Shown here: positions 1 through 7,558 of the stretch, one piece after another
Numbering within the stretch: the stretch's first letter is position 1
Layout of the letters: the number at the start of each line of letters is the position of its first letter
NCBI GenBank assembly: GCA_958295525.1
Contig: OY282355.1
Location: 843,504-907,503, forward strand
Direction of reading: 5' to 3'
DNA: 64,000 nucleotides
DNA from: an uncultured Dehalococcoidia bacterium
GTDB taxonomy: Bacteria; Chloroflexota; Dehalococcoidia; Lucifugimonadales; Australimonadaceae
Program-made: the position numbers and the translations under genes
The notes under the pieces: generated by a model
What the model was told of the DNA's origin: nothing
Database searches by the model: none
The model's input: only the letters and a program-made list of their open reading frames with translations

Positions 1-678
1 GGCGAGCGCGATGGTGTAGAGCGTTTGCAGGCCGTCGCAGCGGGAGCGCCACGATTGCGCTTCGTCGCGGGAGTTGTAGAAGCCGACGCCGGTCACGGCG
101 AACACGTGATCGGCGCCGCTGTCCGCCGCCGCCGCGAGCCCGTGAATATCCGGGTGAATGCTCTCGCGGGCCTCGCGCCACGTCTCGCCGCCGTCGTCCG
201 TCGCCATCACGCCGCCGACTTCGACGCCGACGTAGACGCGCCCCGGATGCGTGGGCGACGCGGCCATCGAGCGGATGTTGGGCAGGTGCGGGGAGACGGG
301 GAACGTCCAAGTCGCGTAGGTGGGGAGTTCCTTGAAGCCGGCGACTTCCGAGAATTCCCCGTCTCCTATGCGGCTGCGGTAGAGTTTCGCCTCGTCCGCG
401 CCGACGAAGACCGTTCCGTCGAGCGTCACGGCGAGGCTTCGGGCGTCAACGCCGGGGAGCGCGGGCTCCCAGTTCGCCGCCTCCGGCAAGGCGCCTCTGC
501 TGAACACGCCCTGATCGGTCGCGGCCAGCACGCTGTTCCCGTAGACGCAGATGTTTCCCGGCGGGTCGTACCAGCGGACGGCCTCGACGCGCGCGCCGCG
601 GAGGTCATGCCGCTCGATTTCCCACGCGCCGTCCTTCTCGTTCAGCGCGACGATGCCGTCGTTCGTTCCCACGAGCAT
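1..678 (-). CDS. BNR/sialidase-like beta-propeller protein (3-prime end outside window)
   Basis: The minus strand is open from the ATG at 678 to the window edge (226 codons). A purine-rich GGGAGGTGAGC lies just before the ATG. The protein starts MLVGTNDGIVALNEKDG and carries several propeller-blade signatures, such as VFVGADEAKLYRS, RVYVGVEVGGVMATDDGGETW and VFAVTGVGFYNSRDEAQSW, the last two being Asp-box-like (S/T-x-D-x-G-x-T-W) elements of BNR/sortilin-type repeats. No signal peptide is visible, so a cytoplasmic location is likely. Such proteins bind or hydrolyse glycans or act as scaffolds; no catalytic residues can be assigned. It is divergent from hisZ, with repeats between. Confidence 0.7.
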   Translation of the reverse strand, partial: MLVGTNDGIVALNEKDGAWEIERHDLRGARVEAVRWYDPPGNICVYGNSVLAATDQGVFSRGALPEAANWEPALPGVDARSLAVTLDGTVFVGADEAKLYRSRIGDGEFSEVAGFKELPTYATWTFPVSPHLPNIRSMAASPTHPGRVYVGVEVGGVMATDDGGETWREARESIHPDIHGLAAAADSGADHVFAVTGVGFYNSRDEAQSWRSRCDGLQTLYTIALA

Positions 679-740
679 TGCTCACCTCCCGATGACAGAG
701 CGCTAGGAATATACCACGCTTCGTCAAGCATCGCGCCCCC

Positions 741-900
741 CGCCCATCATTCCCGCGTAGGCGGGAGCCTCGCATCCTTGCCGTCATTCCCGCGTAGGCG
801 GGAATCCAGTCGGCGCGCAAGCGCCAATTCCCTCCGTCGTTCCCGCGCAGGCGGGAACCTCGCCCCTGTCCCGTCATTCCCACGAAAGCGGGAATCTCGC
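741..900. repeat. four IR-unit hairpin repeats
   Basis: The 318-base gap between the divergent propeller gene and hisZ holds four IR units (near 745, 783, 836 and 874) with GTAG, GCAG or GAAA loops. A TACAAT -10-like box follows at 963-968, about 28 bases before hisZ; no convincing -35 box is visible. Confidence 0.85.
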
Positions 901-996
901 CCCCGGACGGGGCGCGCCCCCTGCCCCGTCGTTCCCGCATCGTCTTCGCCCCCTGGCGGCGCTACAATAGGCGGCGCGGCGAGCCGCAGGAGCAGC

Positions 997-2400
997 ATGA
1001 GCGGAGCAGGAGAGCAATCGTTGCGGCGTCAGCGGAGCGTCGCGGGCGTTCGCGCGCGGCTAGGGCGGTTCTTGGAGCGCCGCAGCTACGCGGCGGTCTC
1101 GACGCCGATCATCGAACCCACCGATCTTTTCCTCAAGAAGTCCGGCGGGGAACTCGCCGCCCAAATGTATTCGTTCACCGACCCGAGCGGACGCCGCGTG
1201 AGCCTGCGCCCCGAGTTCACGTCGTCGGTCGCGCTCGCGTTCGCCGAGAAACGCCTTCCGGGGCCGCTCCCCCAGCGATGGCGGTACGCCGGGCCGGTCT
1301 TCCGGCGCGAGCGCGGCGGAGACGGAGGCGGCGAGTTCGAGCAGTTGGGCGCCGAGTTGATCGGCGCCGGAAGCGCGGCGGCGGACGCCGAAATCCTGGC
1401 GCTTGCGGCGCAAGGCCTGAGCGCGCTGGGCGTGAGCGGCCACCGCCTGCGAATCGGCCACGTCGGAGCCGCGGCGGCGCTCTACGACGCCCTGGGGCTT
1501 TCGGAGCGCTCCCGCGTGTTCCTGATGGGGCGGCTCGCGGCCCTGCAAACGGGCGAGGAATCGCCGGAAAGCGTGCGCGCCAGCGCCGAGCGCCTCGGGC
1601 TGCTGTCGCCCGACGCCGACGAACGCCTCGCGCGCGTCACGCGCCGAATGTCGCCCGAAGACGCGGAGGAGATGGCGCGCGGGCTCGGCGGGCAAGCGTC
1701 GAGCGGCGCCGCCGGGCAGCGAACCCCCCAGGAGATCCTGCGGCGCTACGTGAAGAAATTGCGGCAGACCGACGAGCCCGGAGCGTTCGACCGCGCAGTG
1801 GCGCTCTCCGGCGAGTTGGCGCGGGCGGCGGGGCCCGCGGAGCGCGCCCGGGAGCGCCTCGCCCGCATCGCGTCGCGCTACGGCGCCCCGGACGGCGCCC
1901 TCGCCCCCCTGAACGAAATGCTGGACGCGCTCGCAATGTACGACCTGCGCGGAACGCCCGCCGCCGTGGACGTCGCCCTCGCTCGCGGGCTCGCGTACTA
2001 CACCGGCGTCGTCTTCGACGTCGAGCACGGCGGAGGCCGGCGGCGGCGCGTCATCGGCGGCGGCGGACGGTGCGACGAACTCGTGAGCGCGCTCGGCGGA
2101 CGGCGCCGCGTCCCCTTGATCGGCTTCGCCTTGACGCTGGACGCGGTCACCGGATTGCTCCCGCCGGACTACGCGGAAGAGGACGCCGACGGCCCGGCGA
2201 CCGCGCTCGTCACCGCGCAGGAAGGCGCGTTCGCGGAGGCCGTGGCGACCGCCGAGCGTTTGCGCGCGCAAGGCATACCGACGGAGTTGGACTTGGAGAG
2301 CGCGAGCGACGCGGCGGCGGCGCGCTACGCCCGCCAAAGGGGCATCGAAACAATTATGCGCGTAGGGCAGGACGGACGTGTCGCCGAACGCTTCATCTAA
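997..2400 (+). CDS. hisZ: ATP phosphoribosyltransferase regulatory subunit HisZ
   Basis: A 467-residue paralogue of the class II histidyl-tRNA synthetase core. In histidine biosynthesis HisZ partners HisG and confers feedback control. Visible signatures: RPEFTS (residues 71-76), the motif-2-like WRYAGPVFRRE (95-105), EQLGAE (115-120), ARGLAYYTG (about 329) and GGGGRCDEL (about 353). Motif 3 reads GFALTLDAV, lacking the arginine of aminoacylating enzymes, so it is not expected to charge tRNA. The last 65 residues resemble an anticodon-binding fold. The open frame extends much further upstream, but ATG 997, preceded by GCAGGAGCAGC, is the sensible start. It overlaps hisG by 23 bases, heading a tightly coupled his operon. 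HisS is the alternative, but the motif losses and hisG overlap favour HisZ. Confidence 0.88.
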   Translation: MSGAGEQSLRRQRSVAGVRARLGRFLERRSYAAVSTPIIEPTDLFLKKSGGELAAQMYSFTDPSGRRVSLRPEFTSSVALAFAEKRLPGPLPQRWRYAGPVFRRERGGDGGGEFEQLGAELIGAGSAAADAEILALAAQGLSALGVSGHRLRIGHVGAAAALYDALGLSERSRVFLMGRLAALQTGEESPESVRASAERLGLLSPDADERLARVTRRMSPEDAEEMARGLGGQASSGAAGQRTPQEILRRYVKKLRQTDEPGAFDRAVALSGELARAAGPAERARERLARIASRYGAPDGALAPLNEMLDALAMYDLRGTPAAVDVALARGLAYYTGVVFDVEHGGGRRRRVIGGGGRCDELVSALGGRRRVPLIGFALTLDAVTGLLPPDYAEEDADGPATALVTAQEGAFAEAVATAERLRAQGIPTELDLESASDAAAARYARQRGIETIMRVGQDGRVAERFI

Positions 2401-3424
2401 CGCCGGCGAGCCCGCCGGACGAGCGCGACTCCGCCTCGCCGCCCCCAGCGACGGCGTGATGCACGAGTTGACGCTCGACTTCCTCAGCGCGAGCGGTATG
2501 CGCGTGCGGAGGCCGAGCGCCCGCGGCTACACGGGAGAAATCGCCGCGGTTCCCGGCGTCGAGGTCGTGTTTCAGCGCAACGCCGACATCACGGCGCGCG
2601 TCGAGGACGGCGACGCCGATATGGGCCTCGTCGGCTTCGACAACTACGCCGAACGGCGGATCGAAGGCGGCGGCTCCGTCGTCGTCATCGAGGCGCTCGG
2701 CTACGGGCGGTGCGAGTTGGTCGTCGCCGTCCCCGACGCCTGGGTCGACGTTGACGCGATGGCCGACCTCGCGGACATCGCCGTCGAGTTCCAAGAGACT
2801 GGGCGCGAGTTGCGCGTCGCCACCAAATACCCGTCGCTCACCCGTCGCTTCCTCCACCGGCACGACGTCAACTACTTCACCCTGGAGGTCTTGTCCGGAG
2901 CCGTCGAGCCCGCGCCCTCCATCGGCTACGCCGACTTCATCGTCGACCTCACGGCGAGCGGGCGGACGCTCAGCGAGAACCGCCTCAAGCGCGTCGCCGA
3001 CGGCGTGGCGCTGGAGTCCGAAGGCGCGCTGATCGCCAACCGCCGGTCGCTGCGCGAGAGCCCGGAGCGCCTGGAGACGGCGCGCGAGATCATCGAGCGC
3101 ATCGAGGCGAGCCGCGCGGCGCAGGAATACCTGCGCGTCACGGCGAACGTCGCCGGGGAAACGGAGGCGGAAGTCGCGGAGAAAGCGCTCGGCTCACGCG
3201 AGGCGCGAGGGCTCAGCGGCCCCACCGTCTCCCGCGTCTACTCCCCGGAAGGGCGGAGCGTCTATTCGGTCACCGCGCTGATCGTGAAGAACGACCTCAC
3301 GGCGGCGGTGGACCACCTCCGCAGCATCGGCGGGGCGTCCGTGAGCGTGTCCGGCCCGGAATACCTGTTCCGCGAGCGGAGTTCCGCGTACCGCCGCCTG
3401 CTCGCCGAGTTGGGGCTAACCTGA
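2378..3424 (+). CDS. hisG: ATP phosphoribosyltransferase HisG, with C-terminal regulatory domain
   Basis: Catalyses the first step of histidine synthesis: ATP + PRPP to phosphoribosyl-ATP. The 348-residue protein starts at GTG 2378 inside the end of hisZ. The N-terminal two-thirds is the periplasmic-binding-protein-like catalytic fold (RLRLAAPSDG at the start; DADMGLVGFDNY; GYADFIVDLTASGRTLSENRL near the PRPP site). The last 75 residues (GPTVSRVYSPEGRSVYSV, ALIVKNDLTAAVDHLRSIGG) fit the ACT/PII-like HisG C-terminal domain found in the long form of the enzyme. Long-form enzymes normally work without HisZ, so this pairing is unusual. The TGA overlaps the hisD ATG by one base. Confidence 0.92.
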   Translation: MSPNASSNAGEPAGRARLRLAAPSDGVMHELTLDFLSASGMRVRRPSARGYTGEIAAVPGVEVVFQRNADITARVEDGDADMGLVGFDNYAERRIEGGGSVVVIEALGYGRCELVVAVPDAWVDVDAMADLADIAVEFQETGRELRVATKYPSLTRRFLHRHDVNYFTLEVLSGAVEPAPSIGYADFIVDLTASGRTLSENRLKRVADGVALESEGALIANRRSLRESPERLETAREIIERIEASRAAQEYLRVTANVAGETEAEVAEKALGSREARGLSGPTVSRVYSPEGRSVYSVTALIVKNDLTAAVDHLRSIGGASVSVSGPEYLFRERSSAYRRLLAELGLT

Positions 3425-4731
3425 TGCGAATCGTCCGCGGCAAGGATGCGGCGCTCGCGGCGCTGACCCGGACGCCCGGCTTCGAAGAGCCGTACTCGCC
3501 CCCCGCGGCCGTGGAGCGCGCGGCGGCGGCCTCCGGCGAGCCCCTCACCGCGGCGCAAGCCGTCGCCCGCATCGTGGCCGACGTCCGCGAGCGCGGCGAC
3601 GCGGCTGCGCGGGAGCACACGCTTCGCCTGGACGGCGTCCAACTCGGCGCGCTCGAGATCCCCCGGTCCGATTGGGAGGACGCGGCGCGATGCGTCGGCG
3701 CGGAGTTGCGCTCCGCGCTCGCGCTCGCGGCCCGCCGCATCCGCGCCTTCCACGAAGCCTCGATGCCCGCCGAATGGCGCGACGCCGCCGCCGGATACGG
3801 CCTGCGCTGCGTTCCGATAGAGCGGGTGGGTCTGTACGTCCCCGGAGGCTCCGCGGCCTACCCCTCCACCGTGCTGATGTCGGCGGTTCCGGCGCGCGTC
3901 GCGGGAGTCGCGGAGATCATCGTCTGCACGCCGAACCCCGCCCCTATCACGCTCGCGGCGGCGCTGGAGGCCGGCGTCGACCGGCTGTTCGCCGTCGGCG
4001 GCGCGCAAGCGGTCGCGGCGATGGCCTTCGGAACCGAAAGCGTCCCCCGCGTCGACAAGTTGTGCGGGCCGGGCAACGTGTTCGTGTCGCTCGCCAAGCG
4101 TCAGGTCTACGGCTGCGTTGACATAGACGGCCTCTACGGCCCCACGGAAACGATGGTGATCGCCGACGAGACCGCCGACCCGGCCACGGCGGCGGCGGAC
4201 TTGCTCGCGCAAGCGGAGCACGACGCGCTCGCGTCGCCCGTGCTCGTCGCCGTGGGCGAAGCCGTCGCGCAATCTATCGTCGCCGAGACGGAGCGTCAGG
4301 CGGCGGACTTGGAGCGTGAGGCGATTGCGCGCGCGGCGCTTTCCGGGCAAGGCGTGGCGGCGGTCGTGGCGAATGTCGAGGAAGCGCTGGAGATCGCCGA
4401 CGCCTTCGCGCCGGAGCACCTCTGCCTGCTGGTCGAGGACGCCGAGCGCTATGTGGAGAGCGTCCGCAACGCGGGAGGAATTTTCGTAGGCGAGACCTCC
4501 CCGGAAGCGCTTGGCGACTACACGGCGGGGCCGAGCCACGTAATGCCGACGGGCGCCACGGCGCGGTTCGCGTCGAGTTTGGGCGTTCACGCTTTTCTGA
4601 AATACGTCCCCGTCATCGCGCTGCCGTCCGCCGCGCTGCGGGAAATCGGCCCGGCCGCCGCCGCAATCGCGCGGGCCGAGGGGCTGGGCGGGCACGCGCG
4701 CGCCGCGGCGATGCGCTTGGAGGGGCGGTGA
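3424..4731 (+). CDS. hisD: histidinol dehydrogenase
   Basis: Zinc enzyme catalysing the last two oxidations of histidine synthesis (histidinol to histidine, two NAD+). The 435 residues match the usual family length. Diagnostic segments: the NAD region YVPGGSAAYPSTVLM, CGPGNVFVSLAKRQVYG, YGPTETMVIADE, the zinc-site QAEHD segment, the catalytic Glu-His pair in APEHLCLL, and GPSHVMPTGATARFASSLG. Start ATG 3424 overlaps the hisG stop by one base and the stop overlaps the hisC start by one base, so translation of hisZGDC is very likely coupled. Confidence 0.96.
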   Translation: MRIVRGKDAALAALTRTPGFEEPYSPPAAVERAAAASGEPLTAAQAVARIVADVRERGDAAAREHTLRLDGVQLGALEIPRSDWEDAARCVGAELRSALALAARRIRAFHEASMPAEWRDAAAGYGLRCVPIERVGLYVPGGSAAYPSTVLMSAVPARVAGVAEIIVCTPNPAPITLAAALEAGVDRLFAVGGAQAVAAMAFGTESVPRVDKLCGPGNVFVSLAKRQVYGCVDIDGLYGPTETMVIADETADPATAAADLLAQAEHDALASPVLVAVGEAVAQSIVAETERQAADLEREAIARAALSGQGVAAVVANVEEALEIADAFAPEHLCLLVEDAERYVESVRNAGGIFVGETSPEALGDYTAGPSHVMPTGATARFASSLGVHAFLKYVPVIALPSAALREIGPAAAAIARAEGLGGHARAAAMRLEGR

Positions 4732-5819
4732 TGGCGCGCGGCGCGGCGGAATTCCTGCAAGCGCATTGGCGCGGCCTCGACCCCTACGACGCCGCCGAGC
4801 CGCCGGAAACGCTCGCCGAGCGCGCCGGCGTCGCCGAGGAAGCGGTCGTCAAACTCAACGCCAACGAGAACCCTTACGGGCCGTCGCCCAAAGCGTTGGA
4901 CGCGCTCCGCAAGGGCGGCCGCATAGCCGTCTACCCCGACCCCGCGCAGACCGCGATGCGGCGCGCCCTCGCCGCCTACACGGGAGCGCCGCCCGGCCAA
5001 ATCGTCGTCGGAAACGGAAGCGACGAGATCATAGACCTCGTGTTCCGCTCCGTCCTCGCCCCCGGCGACCGCATCGTCAACACGCCGCCCACCTTCGGAA
5101 TGTACGACGTCATCGCGCATATCTGCGGCGCGTCCGTCATCGCGGCGGAGCGCAACGAGCGCTTCGAATTGGACGTCCAACGCACGCTCGACGCGGCGGA
5201 GGGCGCGAAACTCATCGCGCTCGCATCCCCGAACAACCCCTCCGGCAACGCCTCGCCCCAAGCGGACATCGAGCGCATCCTCGAGGCGGATTGCATCGTT
5301 ATGGTGGACGAGGCGTACGCCGAATTCGCCGGGCGCAGCGTCATTCCTCTCATCCGGCGCCATCCCAACCTCATCGCGCTGCGGACGATGAGCAAGTGGG
5401 CGGGGCTCGCGGGGCTGCGCGTCGGCTACGGCGTGATGGACGCGGCGATGGCCGACGCCCTGATGCGCGGCAAGCCCCCCTACAACGTGTCGCAAACGGC
5501 GGAGACTGCCTTGCTCGCGTCGCTCGACGACGCGGCGCTGCTGAATGAGCGCGCCGCCCTGATCGTGCAAGAGCGCGAGCGTATGACGGCCCTCCTCGCC
5601 GCGCTGCCGGGAGTGGAGCCGCTGCCCTCGGAAGCGAACTTCCTCCTCTGCCGTATGCCGCGGGGACGCGGCAAGGCGGCCTACGACGGCCTCGCGGCGC
5701 GCGGCGTCTCCGTGCGCTACTACCCCAAAGCCCCGCTCGCGGACTGCCTCCGCATCAGCGTCGGAACTCCCTCCGACACCGACAGACTCGTCGCCGCCCT
5801 AGAATCCGCGCTAGGGTAA
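4731..5819 (+). CDS. hisC: histidinol-phosphate aminotransferase
   Basis: Class I/II PLP aminotransferase of 362 residues converting imidazole-acetol phosphate to histidinol phosphate with glutamate. Visible: LNANENPYGPSPKAL near the N-terminus, GNGSDEIIDL in the PLP phosphate region, ASPNNPSGN, the PLP-contacting DEAYAEFAG, and TMSKWAGLAGLRVGYG, where K is the Schiff-base lysine. A GTG lies one codon earlier; ATG 4731 overlapping the hisD TGA is preferred. It is the last gene of the overlapped his block. Confidence 0.95.
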   Translation: MARGAAEFLQAHWRGLDPYDAAEPPETLAERAGVAEEAVVKLNANENPYGPSPKALDALRKGGRIAVYPDPAQTAMRRALAAYTGAPPGQIVVGNGSDEIIDLVFRSVLAPGDRIVNTPPTFGMYDVIAHICGASVIAAERNERFELDVQRTLDAAEGAKLIALASPNNPSGNASPQADIERILEADCIVMVDEAYAEFAGRSVIPLIRRHPNLIALRTMSKWAGLAGLRVGYGVMDAAMADALMRGKPPYNVSQTAETALLASLDDAALLNERAALIVQERERMTALLAALPGVEPLPSEANFLLCRMPRGRGKAAYDGLAARGVSVRYYPKAPLADCLRISVGTPSDTDRLVAALESALG

Positions 5820-5881
5820 GGCGAGGCGCCGCATGCGGAACCTGGGCATCGGACTAGGTAGTAGAATGGCGTAAGACGGCC

Positions 5882-6400
5882 ATGAAGGAGCAAGCGATGG
5901 CGATGAAACTGGGCGGCGAGACTCGCCAGCGCGAACCGGCGCAGCGAAAGAGGCAGCCCAAGATGATAGAGGGACACGATACGCATCGTGACCGCCTCCT
6001 GCGCCACGCCGCCGAGATGCTGGACAAGCGTGACCGCCTGCAAGCCTCGGAAAAGATATGGGGCGCGGTCGCTCACGCGGTCAAACAGGTCGCGCGGCGG
6101 CGCAAGTGGCCGTGCTACTCCCACGAGGACTTGCGCGACGTCGCCCGTTACCTGAGCGACAAAGGCGCTTACCTGAGCCAGCCCGACGAAATCTACGCGC
6201 TCTTCACAGCGGCGGAGTTGTACCACACGAACTTCTACGCCGACACGAGGCCGGTGGCTGACATCCGCGTAGGGTTGCGGAACGCCACGCGCTTGGTGTC
6301 TCTCCTGACCAAGTTGGACGAGGACTTGCCTCTGTCTCTCGCCCCTCCGCGCGGGCGCGACTATGACGGCTACGCAAAGAGGCATAGGAAAGCGGCGTAG
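5882..6400 (+). CDS. PaREP1/HEPN-like helical protein
   Basis: A 172-residue protein with a basic N-terminal tail followed by an all-helical domain. The segment LLRHAAEMLDKRDRLQASEKIWGAVAHAVKQVARRR resembles the PaREP1/PaREP8 (HEPN-superfamily) signature, in which a helix pair is followed by an ASEKxWGAxAHA motif. Many HEPN proteins bind nucleotides or RNA, but no canonical RxxxxH RNase motif is seen here, so activity is not assigned. A TAGAAT -10-like box at 5862-5867 would give a very short leader before ATG 5882. It interrupts the histidine genes between hisC and hisB, which suggests insertion of an accessory gene. Confidence 0.7.
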   Translation: MKEQAMAMKLGGETRQREPAQRKRQPKMIEGHDTHRDRLLRHAAEMLDKRDRLQASEKIWGAVAHAVKQVARRRKWPCYSHEDLRDVARYLSDKGAYLSQPDEIYALFTAAELYHTNFYADTRPVADIRVGLRNATRLVSLLTKLDEDLPLSLAPPRGRDYDGYAKRHRKAA

Positions 6401-6563
6401 GCGCCCAGCGGGAAGGTAGGCGCGTCGGCTTTGGCCGTCATCGGATATCTTCCGCGTTCGGGCGCGCCCGCCGCCTAATCGCCCTTGCCGCGCAGGCGCG
6501 AACCCTTGACCACCGCCTTCCCTGCGGGCGGAATGGATGCCCCGAAAGCAACCCACGGAGGCG

Positions 6564-7163
6564 ATGATCTTGCGAACGGGAACATACAGCCGGACGACAG
6601 GCGAGACCGACGTGTCCGTCCGCATCGGACTCGACGGAACGGGCGCGAGCGCAATCGCCACGGGCAACGGCATGCTCGACCACCTGCTCCATCAGTTGAG
6701 TAGGCACGGCCTGTTCGACCTGGAGATCAAAGCGTCGGGCGACAGCGCCCTCACGGGATGGCACCACACCGTGGAGGACTGCGGCATCGCGTTGGGGCGG
6801 GCGTTCGCCGACGCGATCGGCGGCGGCGCGGGGATCCGGCGCATGGGGCACGCCCTCACGCCGCTTGACGAGGCGCTGGCGCGCGTCGCCGTGGACGTTA
6901 GCGGGCGCGGCTACGCCGTCGTGGATTTGGGAATCAGCGGAACGACCATCGCCGGCCTGCCCGGCGACCTTGTGCGCCACTTCCTAGAGTCGTTCGCCGT
7001 CGAGGCGCGCATCACGCTGCACGTCGAAGCGCTGCGCGGCGTGAACGCCCACCACAAGGCGGAGGCCGCCTTCAAGGGCTTGGCGAAAGCCCTCCGCGAC
7101 GCCGTCGAAATAGACCCGCGCGGCGGAACCAGCGCCCCCAGCACAAAAGGCGTCATCGGCTAG
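6564..7163 (+). CDS. hisB: imidazoleglycerol-phosphate dehydratase
   Basis: Dehydrates imidazoleglycerol phosphate to imidazole-acetol phosphate, the substrate of HisC. Manganese-site motifs are intact: GMLDHLLHQLSRHG, WHHTVEDCGIALG and NAHHKAEAAFKGLAKAL. About 199 residues, the size of monofunctional HisB (no phosphatase domain). Start is uncertain: ATG 6537 is in frame, ATG 6564 gives the family-like N-terminus MILRTGTYSRTTGET, and TTG 6570 has the best spacing (8 bases) from GGAGG at 6557-6561. It is separated from hisC by about 740 bases and the PaREP1-like gene, so it may have its own promoter. Confidence 0.94.
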   Translation: MILRTGTYSRTTGETDVSVRIGLDGTGASAIATGNGMLDHLLHQLSRHGLFDLEIKASGDSALTGWHHTVEDCGIALGRAFADAIGGGAGIRRMGHALTPLDEALARVAVDVSGRGYAVVDLGISGTTIAGLPGDLVRHFLESFAVEARITLHVEALRGVNAHHKAEAAFKGLAKALRDAVEIDPRGGTSAPSTKGVIG

Positions 7164-7179
7164 CGCCTGCTCTTCTATC

Positions 7180-7375
7180 GTCATTCCCGCGCAGGCGGGA
7201 ATCTCGCCCCCCTGCCGTCATTCCCGCGCAGGCGGGAATCCAGAGGCGCCCCAGCGCCGGACGAGGCGCGTAGCGCCTCGTCTCCAAAGCGCCCCACGCG
7301 CCACGTCATTCCCCCGCGTAGGCGGGAACCTCGCCCCCCTACCGTCATTCCCGCGCAGGCGGGAATCCCGCCCCC
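7180..7375. repeat. IR units and one composite repeat
   Basis: The 395-base gap before the terminase-like gene is mostly repeat. IR units occur near 7182, 7217, 7306 and 7344. The 7217 and 7306 units bracket a composite core with hairpins GGCGC-GCGCC and AGGCGC-GCGCCT and the CACGCGCCACGTCATTCC junction shared with other composite copies. Confidence 0.85.
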
Positions 7376-7558
7376 TCCCCTTCCCCTGTAGCCATCCTTA
7401 TGACAGCGCCCTATTGCAATTTGCATAACGCCACGCCACAATGTCATATAACGAACGCGGCGCTATCCCGTCATTCCTACGCAACCGCCACGCCCCGCCC
7501 ACCGCCCCGCCGTTCCCCACGCAGCGAAAAACCCGCAAGAAAAGGAGGCCGCGACGCG

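Noticed and set aside
1060-2337. Long open frame antisense to hisZ (425 codons)
   Set aside because: Low-complexity Arg/Gly/Ala-rich translation typical of antisense frames in GC-rich DNA; the hisZ frame has clear family motifs.
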